Below, in pieces: positions 20,924-29,190 of a stretch of DNA of 64,000 nt. Below the pieces are notes generated by a model. It was not told the origin of the DNA and ran no database searches. It saw only the letters and a list, made by a program, of their open reading frames with translations. Both the position numbers and the translations under genes were made by a program. Within the stretch, counting starts at the first letter, position 1. Each line of letters begins with the position of its first letter. The stretch is from Pseudomonas capeferrum (GTDB lineage Bacteria > Pseudomonadota > Gammaproteobacteria > Pseudomonadales > Pseudomonadaceae), in assembly GCF_000731675.1 (NCBI RefSeq), contig NZ_JMIT01000001.1:250712-314711 (forward strand). The letters are read 5' to 3'.

Positions 20924-22487
20924 CGGCTACCTGTCCGACGCGGCGACTCGCCACCAGGTGCACGTGCAGCGCTACGCCGGGGGAAGCCTCAAGCGCCTGG
21001 CGAAGTTCATCACCAAGGCCATCCGCACCGCCAAATCGCGCGTATCAGAAGGATTGAGCCGTTACGGCACCCAACGGTACGAGAAGCAGATTCAAGAGCT
21101 ACAGGGCGAGCTGACGGGCGTATACGGCGAGATGAAGCAGCAGGCCGTGCTCGACCTGACCGAATTCGGTGGCTACGAGGCCGAGTTCAACATGACCCTG
21201 CTGGGCAAGGTCGTGAAGACAGTCGTCCAGCTGAATAGGCCGAGCATCGAGCAGGTCGCCGCGGCTGCACTGGCTGATCCACTCGACCTGGAGGTCGGCA
21301 AAGGCCGCCAGCGCATCAGCATCAACGGCGCGCTCGACCAATACGGCACCAAGAAGAGCGCTGAGATCATCAGCGAGATCCGCATGGGTTCCGCGCTGGG
21401 CGAGACGTCCGGCCAAATCAGTCGCCGCTTGACCTCATTGGGCGTCCAGCAACGCGATCAGGCGCAGGCCCTCGTCAACACCATGACCAACCACATCGCC
21501 ACCACGGCGCGCGTGGAAGTGCTCAAGGACAACGACGACATCCTCAAAGGGATGCGCCGGATCGCCACCCTGGATAGCCGCACAACGCTGTTCTGCATGA
21601 GCATCGACCAGACGATCATTCCGCTGGATGGGCCTAAGCCGCCGTATCACTGGCGGTGCCGGACCACGCTCATCCCGGTGCTGAAAGACGAGTTCGCCCG
21701 CGAAATCCCCGGCTCCACCAGGCCGGCTATTGGCCCGAATGGCGTCGAGCAGGTGAGCAGCAAGACCAGCTACGGCGAATGGCTGGCGCGGCAGCCTCCA
21801 TCGTTCCAAAAGGACGTGCTCGGCCCGGCCCGCTATGAGTTGTTTAGCAAGGGCGAGCTGACGCTGGACAAGTTCGTAGACGACAACGGAAAGACGCTCA
21901 CCCTACAGCAGCTGCGGCAACGCGAAGCGGTTACCTTCAGGCAACCGACCGGCGAGTTCACGGTGTATGACACTGGTTATCCCATCAGAAAACCGGATGT
22001 CTCCACGCCTGCGCGGCGTGCCGCAGTCGAGATCGAAAATCGGATTCGTGGGGACGCACTGGAAACGGGGGCGTTCATTGGTGACGACGGCTCGATCCTG
22101 CTTCAGCGCCAGGGCCAGCCTGATCGTGTTGGTTTCCCAGAGAGCGAGTTTGGCAAGCTGAGGGGGACGACATTCACGCACAATCATCCGGGCAATAGCC
22201 CGTTCTCAATTGAGGATGTTGAGCTGGCATCCTACATTGGTCTTCATGAGCTGCGAGCTGTTGGCCCGACCCTGCGCTATACCATGGTTGCTGACAACGG
22301 ATGGCCAAGCGGCGAGGTCGTAGACAAGCTGTCAGACCAGGTCGAGCAAGAAGCCATCAAACGTGTGTATGATTTGGTCAATCGAGGCGAGCTTGAACGC
22401 GAGCACACTCAGTCAGAAGCTGAACACCAGTTCTGGAGTATTCTGAGCGGTAGGGTGGGCTTGAAATACAGTCGGGAGCGATCATGA
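20913..22487 (+). CDS. MuF-type head morphogenesis protein with C-terminal JAMM-like domain
   Basis: 524 residues. The N-terminal 265 residues are a MuF/SPP1-gp7 head protein (ATLDSRTTLFCMSIDQ at about 218-233, PPYHWRCRTTLIP at 243-255). A linker follows. Residues about 370-520 form an extra domain with a JAMM-like metal site: HNHP at 423-426, then Ser432 and Asp435 (HxH-x6-SxxD), with candidate acid Glu373 or Glu384. JAMM domains are zinc peptidases or isopeptidases. MuF proteins with variable C-terminal effectors are known from temperate phages as injected toxins. Codon use is more AT-rich over the last 450 bp, pointing to module swapping. The stop overlaps a 58-residue gene, a likely partner or immunity protein. 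Confidence 0.85.
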   Translation: MSSDGYLSDAATRHQVHVQRYAGGSLKRLAKFITKAIRTAKSRVSEGLSRYGTQRYEKQIQELQGELTGVYGEMKQQAVLDLTEFGGYEAEFNMTLLGKVVKTVVQLNRPSIEQVAAAALADPLDLEVGKGRQRISINGALDQYGTKKSAEIISEIRMGSALGETSGQISRRLTSLGVQQRDQAQALVNTMTNHIATTARVEVLKDNDDILKGMRRIATLDSRTTLFCMSIDQTIIPLDGPKPPYHWRCRTTLIPVLKDEFAREIPGSTRPAIGPNGVEQVSSKTSYGEWLARQPPSFQKDVLGPARYELFSKGELTLDKFVDDNGKTLTLQQLRQREAVTFRQPTGEFTVYDTGYPIRKPDVSTPARRAAVEIENRIRGDALETGAFIGDDGSILLQRQGQPDRVGFPESEFGKLRGTTFTHNHPGNSPFSIEDVELASYIGLHELRAVGPTLRYTMVADNGWPSGEVVDKLSDQVEQEAIKRVYDLVNRGELEREHTQSEAEHQFWSILSGRVGLKYSRERS

Positions 22488-22660
22488 CGACCAACGAAAA
22501 AAGCGCGAAGGAGTTGATTCAAGAGGCTCGGCGTGAGCATCAGGCAAATCTTGCCCAAGGCGTTGGCGTTTTTGACGGCGGAAAAGCCTGGAAAGAATTC
22601 AGCAAGAAAATGGCAGATGCAGTACTGCAAAAGCTCGAAGACGACTTCGACAAACCCTGA
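22484..22660 (+). CDS. Small partner of the MuF-JAMM protein, possible immunity protein
   Basis: 58 residues (MTTNEKSAKELIQEARREHQ...), acidic and helical, ending LQKLEDDFDKP. Its ATG overlaps the TGA of the MuF gene, with GGGAG five bases upstream, so translation is coupled. A strong terminator follows 18 bases after its stop. Size, charge and coupling fit an immunity protein for a toxin domain; a head-assembly role is the alternative. Confidence 0.6.
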   Translation: MTTNEKSAKELIQEARREHQANLAQGVGVFDGGKAWKEFSKKMADAVLQKLEDDFDKP

Positions 22661-22678
22661 GCTGCAGACATCAACGAA

Positions 22679-22704
22679 AGCCCTGGCATCCGCCGGGGCT
22701 TTTT
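22679..22704 (+). terminator. Terminator after the MuF/partner pair
   Basis: AGCCCTGGC pairs with GCCGGGGCT (one wobble) and is followed by TTTTTC. It separates the pair from the scaffold gene and could hold down read-through inside the late operon. Confidence 0.75.
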
Positions 22705-22716
22705 CGTTATGAGCTG

Positions 22717-22753
22717 CCGCGCCACAAAACGCTGCCTCGTTGAACGTGGCGCG
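22717..22753. repeat. Dispersed inverted repeat, copy 3
   Basis: CCGCGCCACAAAA (22717-22729) and ACGTGGCGCGC (near 22744-22753) share the outer arms of copies 1 and 2. The right inner arm is changed (GAACGTGG instead of TTTCGTGG), leaving an 8-bp core stem. It lies between two terminators. Confidence 0.65.
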
Positions 22754-22763
22754 CAATTCCAAG

Positions 22764-22788
22764 GCCTCGCCCAGTGCGGGGCTTTTTT
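22764..22788 (+). terminator. Second terminator before the scaffold gene
   Basis: GCCTCGC (22764-22770), 5-base loop, GCGGGGC (22776-22782), then TTTTTT. Together with the terminator at 22679 it brackets repeat copy 3. Confidence 0.7.
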
Positions 22789-22831
22789 ATGCCCGCAGGC
22801 AGGGCCTGCACCAAGTCTCTGGGAGACAGCA

Positions 22832-23542
22832 ATGACCTTGAAATTCCAACTGGACAGCCTCGAAGGCGTCGACGAATCCATCCAGGCCCTTTATGTCGAG
22901 AAGGACGGCAAGTTCGTCCTCGGCATCGACGGGCTCCCGCAGCAGGAAGACGTCACCGGCCTGAAGGCCAAGGTCGACGAACTGCTCGGCGAGAAGAAGG
23001 CGGCCGAGAAGGCGCGCAAGGAGGCCGAGGAAACCGCTCGCCTCGAGCGCGAAGAGGCGGCCCGCAAGTCGGGCAACGTCGAGGAGCTCGAAAGATCCTG
23101 GTCCGAGAAGTACGCGCGCCGTGAGGCAGAACTGACCGGCCAGCTCGAAAGCACCAACAGCACCCTGCAAGGCCAGATCCGGGATCTGACCGTGGGCCGC
23201 ACCGCTACCGAGATCGCGACCACCCTGGCTGTCCCTGGCAGCGCCAAGGCATTGCTTCCCCACATCGAGCGCCGGCTGAGCGTCGAGCAGCGCGACGGCA
23301 GACCCACCGTCGTCGTTCTCGACGCGGCCGGCAAGCTCTCAGCGGCAACGCTGGACGAGCTGAAAGCAGAATTCACCAACGATCCGGCCTTTGGCCCGCT
23401 GATCGCTGGTAGCAAGGCATCCGGCGGCGGGGCCGGGGGTGCTGGAAAAGGCGGCGGGGCCGCAAGAGGCAACATCGGCGGCACCAAAGAGGAACGCACG
23501 GCGGCACTGGCCAGCCGGTTCCCAGACCTTCCATTGAAATAA
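22832..23542 (+). CDS. Head scaffolding protein
   Basis: 236 residues from MTLKFQLDSLEGVDESIQAL with GGGAGA upstream. A central charged coiled coil (about 45-110), a helical second half and a glycine-rich C-terminal linker (GGGAGGAGKGGGAARGNIGG) fit scaffold proteins. Located directly before the capsid gene. It should guide capsid assembly and be removed from the prohead. Confidence 0.85.
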   Translation: MTLKFQLDSLEGVDESIQALYVEKDGKFVLGIDGLPQQEDVTGLKAKVDELLGEKKAAEKARKEAEETARLEREEAARKSGNVEELERSWSEKYARREAELTGQLESTNSTLQGQIRDLTVGRTATEIATTLAVPGSAKALLPHIERRLSVEQRDGRPTVVVLDAAGKLSAATLDELKAEFTNDPAFGPLIAGSKASGGGAGGAGKGGGAARGNIGGTKEERTAALASRFPDLPLK

Positions 23543-23554
23543 GGAAATACACCC

Positions 23555-24523
23555 ATGTCCCTGTCGCAAATGCAGGTTTTCAACGAATACATCATGCCGG
23601 CGACCATCGAGACGCTGGACCAGATGCTCGTTGCGTTCAACGCCGCCAGCCGCGGCGCCATCGTGCTGTCCCCGGACGGCTTCACCGGCGACTTCCTGCA
23701 GGAGTCGTTCTTCCAGACCCTGGCCGCCGCCCAGCGCCGCGTTGATCGCTACGCCGCCAACGGCACCGCTCCGATCACCGACCTGACCGAGCTGAAAAAC
23801 ACCTCGGTCAAGGTGGCTGGCGGCTTCGGCCCGATCCGCTACGAGCCGTCGCAGATGACCTGGCTGGAGCGCCCGACCGCCCAAGGCATCGAAGTTGCGT
23901 CCCGCGCGTTCGCCGAGATCCTGCTCAAGGATCAACTGAACACCGCCATCGCCGCCCTGGTCGCAGCGATCACTGCCCAGGCCGCTGCCGTCAACGACGT
24001 GTCGGCCACCGCCGGCATCACGTACGCCGGCCTGAACAACGCTCACGCGAAGTTCGGCGATGCTAGCCAGAACCTGGTCACCCAGGTGATGCAGGGCACC
24101 ACCTACCACAAGCTGGTAGGCCAGAACCTTGCCAACCAGCAGCAACTGTTCCAGGCCGGTAACGTCCGCGTGATCGACATCCTGGGCAAGGTCTCGGTTG
24201 TGACCGATGCCCCGGCCCTGATGCAGGATGGCACCCCGGACAAGGAAATCATCCTGTCCCTGGTCCAGGGTGCGGCTCTGGTGCACGACGGTCGCGACAT
24301 CATCAGCAACGTCCAGACCAACAACGGCAAAGAGCGGATCGAGACCACTCTGCAGACCGATTACACCTTCGGTCTGGGCCTCAAGGGCTACACCTGGGAT
24401 GTGACCGCCGGCGGTAAGTCTCCGACCGATGCCGAACTGGCCACTGGTACGAACTGGGACAAGACCGCCACCAGCATCAAGCACACTGCCGGTGTAGCTC
24501 TGATCGGTGACGCCTCCAAGTAA
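23555..24523 (+). CDS. Major capsid protein
   Basis: 322 residues. MSLSQMQVFNEYIMPATIETL at the start and VDRYAANGTAPITDLTELKN, VLGKVSVVTDAPALM-like blocks fit the major coat protein family with an HK97-type fold found beside DUF4055 portals. Ribosome site AAGGAAAT upstream. No protease domain is encoded with it. Highly expressed codons are used. Confidence 0.88.
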   Translation: MSLSQMQVFNEYIMPATIETLDQMLVAFNAASRGAIVLSPDGFTGDFLQESFFQTLAAAQRRVDRYAANGTAPITDLTELKNTSVKVAGGFGPIRYEPSQMTWLERPTAQGIEVASRAFAEILLKDQLNTAIAALVAAITAQAAAVNDVSATAGITYAGLNNAHAKFGDASQNLVTQVMQGTTYHKLVGQNLANQQQLFQAGNVRVIDILGKVSVVTDAPALMQDGTPDKEIILSLVQGAALVHDGRDIISNVQTNNGKERIETTLQTDYTFGLGLKGYTWDVTAGGKSPTDAELATGTNWDKTATSIKHTAGVALIGDASK

Positions 24524-24572
24524 TCCCTGACGGTGGGCTGGGCATATGGCCCGGCCTGCTGAGGACAAGCTC

Positions 24573-25154
24573 ATGAGCAAGAACAACATCTGGTACCTGG
24601 CCGGCCCGTTCCACCAGTACCAGGAAGATGTGAAGGCATTGGCCAAAGAGCATGGCCTGGTCATCCTCGACGCCAACGCCGCCACCAGCCGCAAGGGCGA
24701 GGCCAAGGACGTCCCGGAGGTGACCATTCGCCCCGAACTGAAGGCCGTGGCCGTTGTTGTCGAGGCTGGCGGGATGAGCCAGGACGTGGTCGATCAATTG
24801 ACTGCTGAACTGGCCGCCATTGGCGTAATCGTTGAATCGTTCGCAGTGCAGAGCCTGGAGCACCCAGAGGGTGAGATTGGCGAAACAGCCTGCCGCCTGT
24901 TCCAGGTGTTGGAAGCGGTTAATGCCGGCATCGCCAGCTTGCAGCGCGAGCGCGACGGCGAAGTCCAGAAGGTAATCGACCTGGAGCAAGAGAAGGCCGA
25001 CCTGCTGAAGCAGATCGAAGCCCTCAAAGCTGCTGCCGTCGACCCAGAGGTCGAGGCATTGAAGGCCGCTCTGGACAAGGCTGGCGTCACCTACCGCGCC
25101 AACGCCTCGAAAGAGTCGCTCCAGAAACAGGTCGCCGAGCTCGACAAGCAGTAA
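24573..25154 (+). CDS. Head-region protein with C-terminal HeH/LEM-like domain
   Basis: 193 residues from MSKNNIWYLAGPFHQY. The N-terminal half is alpha/beta (LAKEHGLVILDANAA, VTIRPELKAVAVVVEAGG). A coiled coil spans about 110-155. The last 35 residues (LKAALDKAGVTYRANASK...) resemble the HeH/LEM-type helix-extended-helix found at the ends of phage structural proteins. Between capsid and connector genes. Probably a decoration or head fibre protein. Confidence 0.6.
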   Translation: MSKNNIWYLAGPFHQYQEDVKALAKEHGLVILDANAATSRKGEAKDVPEVTIRPELKAVAVVVEAGGMSQDVVDQLTAELAAIGVIVESFAVQSLEHPEGEIGETACRLFQVLEAVNAGIASLQRERDGEVQKVIDLEQEKADLLKQIEALKAAAVDPEVEALKAALDKAGVTYRANASKESLQKQVAELDKQ

Positions 25155-25194
25155 TCCCGGGGCCTTGGCCCCACTTAACTCAAGCGGAGGCCGG

Positions 25195-25587
25195 ATGGCT
25201 ACCTACATCACCGTGGCCGACGTGGATAGCATCCTCGGGGCTACCTGGGCTCCCGACGCCGACAAGGAAGAAGCGGTCTTCGAGGCGAATGCCTACCTGA
25301 CCGCGCTCAACCTGGTTGGCATCGACCTGGACGACATCCCCGACGACGTGAAGGAGGCCGGCGCCCGGCTGGCCAAGTGCGCATCCCAGGGCAAGCTGTA
25401 CCAACAGCAGGCCGAGGGATCGCTCGAGGCCAAAACGGTCAAGGCTGGCTCGGTATCCACCAGCAAGACCTTCGGCTCGATCGACAAGACCAGCACAGCC
25501 GCCCAGCCAGCCTGTGTGCAGCTGGCACTGGCGCTGCTAACGCCCTGGCGCAGCAACCCCTTCGCCTTTGCTGTGAAAAGGGGGTAG
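25195..25587 (+). CDS. Head-tail connector protein (DnaT-like/gp6-like)
   Basis: 130 residues. MATYITVADVDSILGATW and the helical core (ANAYLTALNLVGIDLDDIPD, VKEAGARLAKCASQGKLY), then a basic end, fit the connector slot after the capsid in siphophages. GCGGAGG ribosome site. It should attach below the portal. Confidence 0.75.
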   Translation: MATYITVADVDSILGATWAPDADKEEAVFEANAYLTALNLVGIDLDDIPDDVKEAGARLAKCASQGKLYQQQAEGSLEAKTVKAGSVSTSKTFGSIDKTSTAAQPACVQLALALLTPWRSNPFAFAVKRG

Positions 25588-25589
25588 GC

Positions 25590-25970
25590 ATGGGTCTTCG
25601 TGACGATATCCAGATCGACCTGGTTGCGGCTTTCGATGATGACTTGGCTGATGCTGTTGTTCCATTCACCGGGACCTATATGGGGCCTGGTGTGCGGGAT
25701 CCGATCAGCGAAACGACGACTTCCCAGCCGGTCACCTACACCGGTCGCGGCGTGCTCGACAGCTACGACAGCCGACGCATCGACGGCGTGAACATCCTGG
25801 TTGGCGACGTTCTGCTGATCTGCCTAGCCAACGAAGTAACCGACAAGCCTGCAGTTGGGCACCAGATCACAGCAGACGATCTGATCACAGGCGAGCCTGT
25901 GAAATACCGCATCGTCAGCCCTGGCATTGACCCGGCCAAGGCCCATTACGAGATTCAGCTGAGGAAGTAG
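25590..25970 (+). CDS. Head-tail joining protein
   Basis: 126 residues (MGLRDDIQIDLVAAFDDDL...). Beta-rich with conserved-looking YTGRGVLDSYDSRRIDG and PVKYRIVSPGIDPAKAHYEI blocks. These are typical of the small joining or stopper proteins before the gp10-like gene. GGGGT ribosome site two bases after the previous stop. Confidence 0.7.
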   Translation: MGLRDDIQIDLVAAFDDDLADAVVPFTGTYMGPGVRDPISETTTSQPVTYTGRGVLDSYDSRRIDGVNILVGDVLLICLANEVTDKPAVGHQITADDLITGEPVKYRIVSPGIDPAKAHYEIQLRK

Positions 25971-25972
25971 CC

Positions 25973-26359
25973 ATGGCCAAGCGAGGATGGAGTACGCCGC
26001 CAAGCCTGTTCGCCGGCGTGGTCGAAGAGGCACTGAGTCAGCGCGTCCGCGTCATCGCCATGGCCATGCTCAACGAGATCGTCCTGCGGTCGCCGGTAGA
26101 TACCGGGCGGTTCCGAGGCAACAACATCGTGAGTGTTGGCGCGCCGGTCTACACGACCACCGAGAACCTGGACAAGGTCGGCGGCGAGACGATCCAGCGC
26201 GGCCTGTCCGCCATGAGCGGGCTTGAGCCGTACACACAGGTGTTCATCCAGAACAACCTCCCATATGCCCAGGCCCTCGAAGATGGCCATTCCAAGCAAG
26301 CGCCTCCGAAGGGTATCTACGAAGCCAGCTTCCATGGCGTCACGCAGGCCTATTCATGA
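25973..26359 (+). CDS. HK97 gp10-like neck/tail-completion protein
   Basis: 128 residues. LRSPVDTGRFRGNN and NNLPYAQALEDGHSKQAP are the signature blocks of the HK97 gp10 family. Expected size. Stop overlaps the next start by four bases. Confidence 0.85.
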   Translation: MAKRGWSTPPSLFAGVVEEALSQRVRVIAMAMLNEIVLRSPVDTGRFRGNNIVSVGAPVYTTTENLDKVGGETIQRGLSAMSGLEPYTQVFIQNNLPYAQALEDGHSKQAPPKGIYEASFHGVTQAYS

Positions 26360-26763
26360 CCTTCGAACAGATCCGCGCCATCATCATCGGCCGTATGCAG
26401 CAGTGGGCCGGCATTCCGGCGGAAGATGTTGACCTAGAGCCAAACGGCGATACGCCATTCAATCCTGCTGGAAGGGCTATCTGGGCCAGGCTAGCGGACA
26501 TCCCGGGCTTGAGCAGCACGCCAGAGGTCGGAATCGGCCCGTGCGTGCGCCAGACCGGTATCGTCGTCATCCAGCTGTTCGTGCCGAGCTACAGCGGAAC
26601 CCTGGCAATCACCAGGGCAGTCGACACGCTGGTCACACAGTTCCAGCACTACAGCGCGCCGGAAGGGCCGTTCGACTTCTTCGAGGCTTCCCCGCAGGTC
26701 GTCGGCGACGACGGCCGAAACTGGTACCAGGTCAACGTCCGGGTGCCATACAGGGCCTACTGA
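26356..26763 (+). CDS. Tail terminator protein
   Basis: 135 residues (MTFEQIRAIIIGRMQQW...). The FVPSYSGTLAITRAVDTLV and GRNWYQVNVRVPYRAY blocks match the phage tail terminator (DUF4128, lambda U-like) family. It caps the tail tube and sets the joining surface to the head. Confidence 0.8.
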   Translation: MTFEQIRAIIIGRMQQWAGIPAEDVDLEPNGDTPFNPAGRAIWARLADIPGLSSTPEVGIGPCVRQTGIVVIQLFVPSYSGTLAITRAVDTLVTQFQHYSAPEGPFDFFEASPQVVGDDGRNWYQVNVRVPYRAY

Positions 26764-26889
26764 GCCCGCCAATTTCTGCCGTAAGGCAACCAAACACGCA
26801 GCCTAGGCCCGTACAGCCGAACGGTGGATGTTCGTTCATCCGTCCGCCCCGGCTGCGTTTCTATTCGCCTGATGAACGAGGTGTCACAG

Positions 26890-27411
26890 ATGATCGAGAG
26901 CAACGTCATTCCGTTTCACTACCAAGGCAAAGCCGTGCGCTTTAACAGCGACGGATGGATCAACGCCACTGACGTAGCCAAGCGCTTCGGCAAGCGCCCG
27001 GTCGATTGGCTGCGCCTGCCCGCAAGTATGAGCTACCTCAAAGCACTGGCGAGAGCGCTGGGCCTGGACACCGAAGTGGGAAAATCTCACTTCGGTCTTG
27101 TCGAGGCAGTGAAGGGTGGCAAGGGTCAGGGAACCTGGCTTCACCCAAAACTCGCAGTAGCTTTCGCTCGCTGGCTCGACGATGACTTCGCCGTATGGGC
27201 CGACCTGCACATTGACGCCCTGCTGCGCGGCGAGCTGAACGAAAAGCAGCAATTCGACCGCGCGTGCCGCGTCCTTGACGACGCGAAGGCCGTTGCAAGC
27301 CTGAGCGGTCGTGAGCTGGCCCGCTGGCGCAACAAGAAGCCAGGGCTTGAGCAGCAGGTCGAATACTGGCGCGACCAGTTGCAAATGACGCTTGGGCTCG
27401 ACGCAGCCTGA
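26890..27411 (+). CDS. KilA-N domain protein (cargo gene in the tail module)
   Basis: 173 residues from MIESNVIPFHYQGKAVRF, with GAGGTG upstream; an ATG 18 bases earlier lacks a ribosome site. Residues 5-115 are a KilA-N domain (WINATDVAKRFGKRPVDWL, GTWLHPKLAVAFARWL), and the C-terminus is helical. KilA-N proteins bind DNA and act as phage regulators or antirepressors. Flanked by an upstream hairpin region (26790-26870) and a terminator, so it is an independent moron between tail genes. Confidence 0.85.
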   Translation: MIESNVIPFHYQGKAVRFNSDGWINATDVAKRFGKRPVDWLRLPASMSYLKALARALGLDTEVGKSHFGLVEAVKGGKGQGTWLHPKLAVAFARWLDDDFAVWADLHIDALLRGELNEKQQFDRACRVLDDAKAVASLSGRELARWRNKKPGLEQQVEYWRDQLQMTLGLDAA

Positions 27412-27428
27412 TCATAACCAGACCAATG

Positions 27429-27451
27429 CACCGCCACATGGCGGTTTTTTT
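27429..27451 (+). terminator. Terminator after the KilA-N gene
   Basis: CCGCC (27431-27435), ACAT loop, GGCGG (27440-27444), then seven T residues. Ends the KilA-N transcript before the tail tube gene. Confidence 0.8.
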
Positions 27452-27477
27452 ACGCCTATCGATAGGAGAAACACCCC

Positions 27478-28647
27478 ATGTCCAGTGGTGCAAAGCGCTC
27501 GACCGCGTATATTCGCGAAGTGACGCCGGGTATCACCCCGCCGGGCAACTGGAACGTCCTGACCCGTGTCAGCTTCGGTCTGGTGCCCACATACAACACC
27601 GAAGAGAATAACGAGATCGGCGAAACTCGCATGTCGCAGGGCACTGCCCAGACGACAGTGGATGTTGGCGGCGATATCGAAACCAAGTTCCGCTACGGCG
27701 CCTTGGACGAGTTCCTGTCCTCCTGCTTCGGCGCGAACTGGGTCGGCAATAGCCTGACCATGGGCAACGAGCGAATCTCGTTCTCCATCGGCGCCTATGA
27801 TGCTGACGTCGGCATCGCAGCCATCGCCCGCGGCGCCCAGGTCGCATCGATGAACATCGAGATCCCGAACGACAACGAGGTCACGGTTACCACCACCTTC
27901 GCGGCCATCGCCTGGGATGATAAGGCCGACAACACGTCGTTCATCGTCAGCCCACAGACAGGCGCAGCGCAGCGCCGTTATGGCTTCAAGGACGTCACCG
28001 GCCTGAAGATCAACGGCGTGCAGCTGGGCGAAGACAACGCCTGCGTCGACAGCTTCAACCTGCAGTTCGACAACAACGTCCAGACACAGCGCTGCATCGG
28101 TAACGGCAACCCGTTCCCGGGCAACATCATTCCAACCATCTTCACGCCATCGGGAAGCATCACCCTGAGCTGGTCGAAGACCGCCTACCAGTACTGGAAG
28201 GCTCAGCAGACTGGTGGCGCGCTGAGTTTCGAGTTCACCCTGAACAACGCCGACGGCGGCTACACCTTCCTCATTCCAGAGATGGAAGTCAGCGGCGACT
28301 GGCCGGACGGCGGTGCCACCGACATCATCCAAGTGGAATTGGCCTATACCGCTCGCCGCGTGCCGCCGACCATTACCCGCCTGCCGGCACCGATTGTCAT
28401 TGCAGCCGTTGATGTGACTCCGGCCACAGCCAGCGTTGCTGTTGGCGCGACCATCGACCTCGAAGCAGCGGTGACCCCTGTAGGCGCAAGCCAGCTCGTC
28501 ACCTGGTCCAGCTCCGATGCAACCAAGGCGAGCGTGAGCGCAACGGGCCTCGTCAAAGGCATCGCAGTTGGGTCCGCCACCATCACGGCTACCAGCAAGG
28601 CAGACGGCACCAAGACCGACACCTGCGCTGTCACCGTCACCGCTTAA
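27478..28647 (+). CDS. Major tail tube protein with C-terminal Ig-like domain
   Basis: 389 residues. Residues 1-305 are a beta-rich tube protein (TAYIREVTPGITPPGNWN...DIIQVELAYTARRV). Residues about 310-389 are a bacterial Ig-like (Big_2) domain (VTPATASVAVGATIDLEA...GSATITATSKADG). Such added Ig domains decorate tail tubes of phages such as lambda and are thought to help weak binding to cell surfaces. Ribosome site AGGAGA upstream. Confidence 0.88.
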   Translation: MSSGAKRSTAYIREVTPGITPPGNWNVLTRVSFGLVPTYNTEENNEIGETRMSQGTAQTTVDVGGDIETKFRYGALDEFLSSCFGANWVGNSLTMGNERISFSIGAYDADVGIAAIARGAQVASMNIEIPNDNEVTVTTTFAAIAWDDKADNTSFIVSPQTGAAQRRYGFKDVTGLKINGVQLGEDNACVDSFNLQFDNNVQTQRCIGNGNPFPGNIIPTIFTPSGSITLSWSKTAYQYWKAQQTGGALSFEFTLNNADGGYTFLIPEMEVSGDWPDGGATDIIQVELAYTARRVPPTITRLPAPIVIAAVDVTPATASVAVGATIDLEAAVTPVGASQLVTWSSSDATKASVSATGLVKGIAVGSATITATSKADGTKTDTCAVTVTA

Positions 28648-28704
28648 CCCTTTGCCTGGCGCGCCCTGCGGTGTGCGTCGGGCCTTTTACCGCAGAGGAA
28701 TACC

Positions 28705-29190
28705 ATGGGCATCACCATTGCAAAGAAGCCTGAGCTGGATATCAACGGCGAGCGCTGGGTGCACTTCAAGGTCGGCCTTGGCGGCCTGGCTGTGAAGTGC
28801 GAGAAGGGGCCGGACACGGCGGCGATTCTGGTGGCATCCATCGCCAATCCGATCTACAAGTCTCACCAGGCGGTGATCCGTCGGCACCTCGCCGCGCTGA
28901 ACCAGCAGGCCGGGGTGGGCACTGCCGGCTTCACCATCGACTCCATCCCCGACGTCGAACTCGAAACCGATGATGACCTGTTCATCGACCTGGCCGCCAA
29001 GCATCTGATCAAGGACTGGCAGGGCATCGATGTAGAAGAGCGTCCTGGCGAGCCAGCCAAGTACACCCCGCAGCTGTGCAAGGCGCTGATCGAGCAGCTG
29101 CCCAGCGTCTACTTCCTGGCGCTGCGCACTGCCCTGGACATCGCCAAGCGCATTGAGGAGCAGGCCCAAGCCACTGCGGAAAAGCAGTAG
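28705..29190 (+). CDS. Tail assembly chaperone, first part (gpG-like)
   Basis: 161 residues (MGITIAKKPELDINGERWV...). Small, acidic, helical at the end. Its position between tube and tape measure is that of lambda gpG. The -1 frame opens across its stop codon and continues for 116 codons, with GGAAAAG (29178-29184) just before the stop. A gpG-T fusion by frameshifting is thus expected. Confidence 0.85.
   Translation: MGITIAKKPELDINGERWVHFKVGLGGLAVKCEKGPDTAAILVASIANPIYKSHQAVIRRHLAALNQQAGVGTAGFTIDSIPDVELETDDDLFIDLAAKHLIKDWQGIDVEERPGEPAKYTPQLCKALIEQLPSVYFLALRTALDIAKRIEEQAQATAEKQ

Noticed and set aside
23339-24727. 462-codon minus-strand open frame over the capsid gene
   Set aside because: Shadow of scaffold and capsid genes; no recognisable domain or ribosome site.
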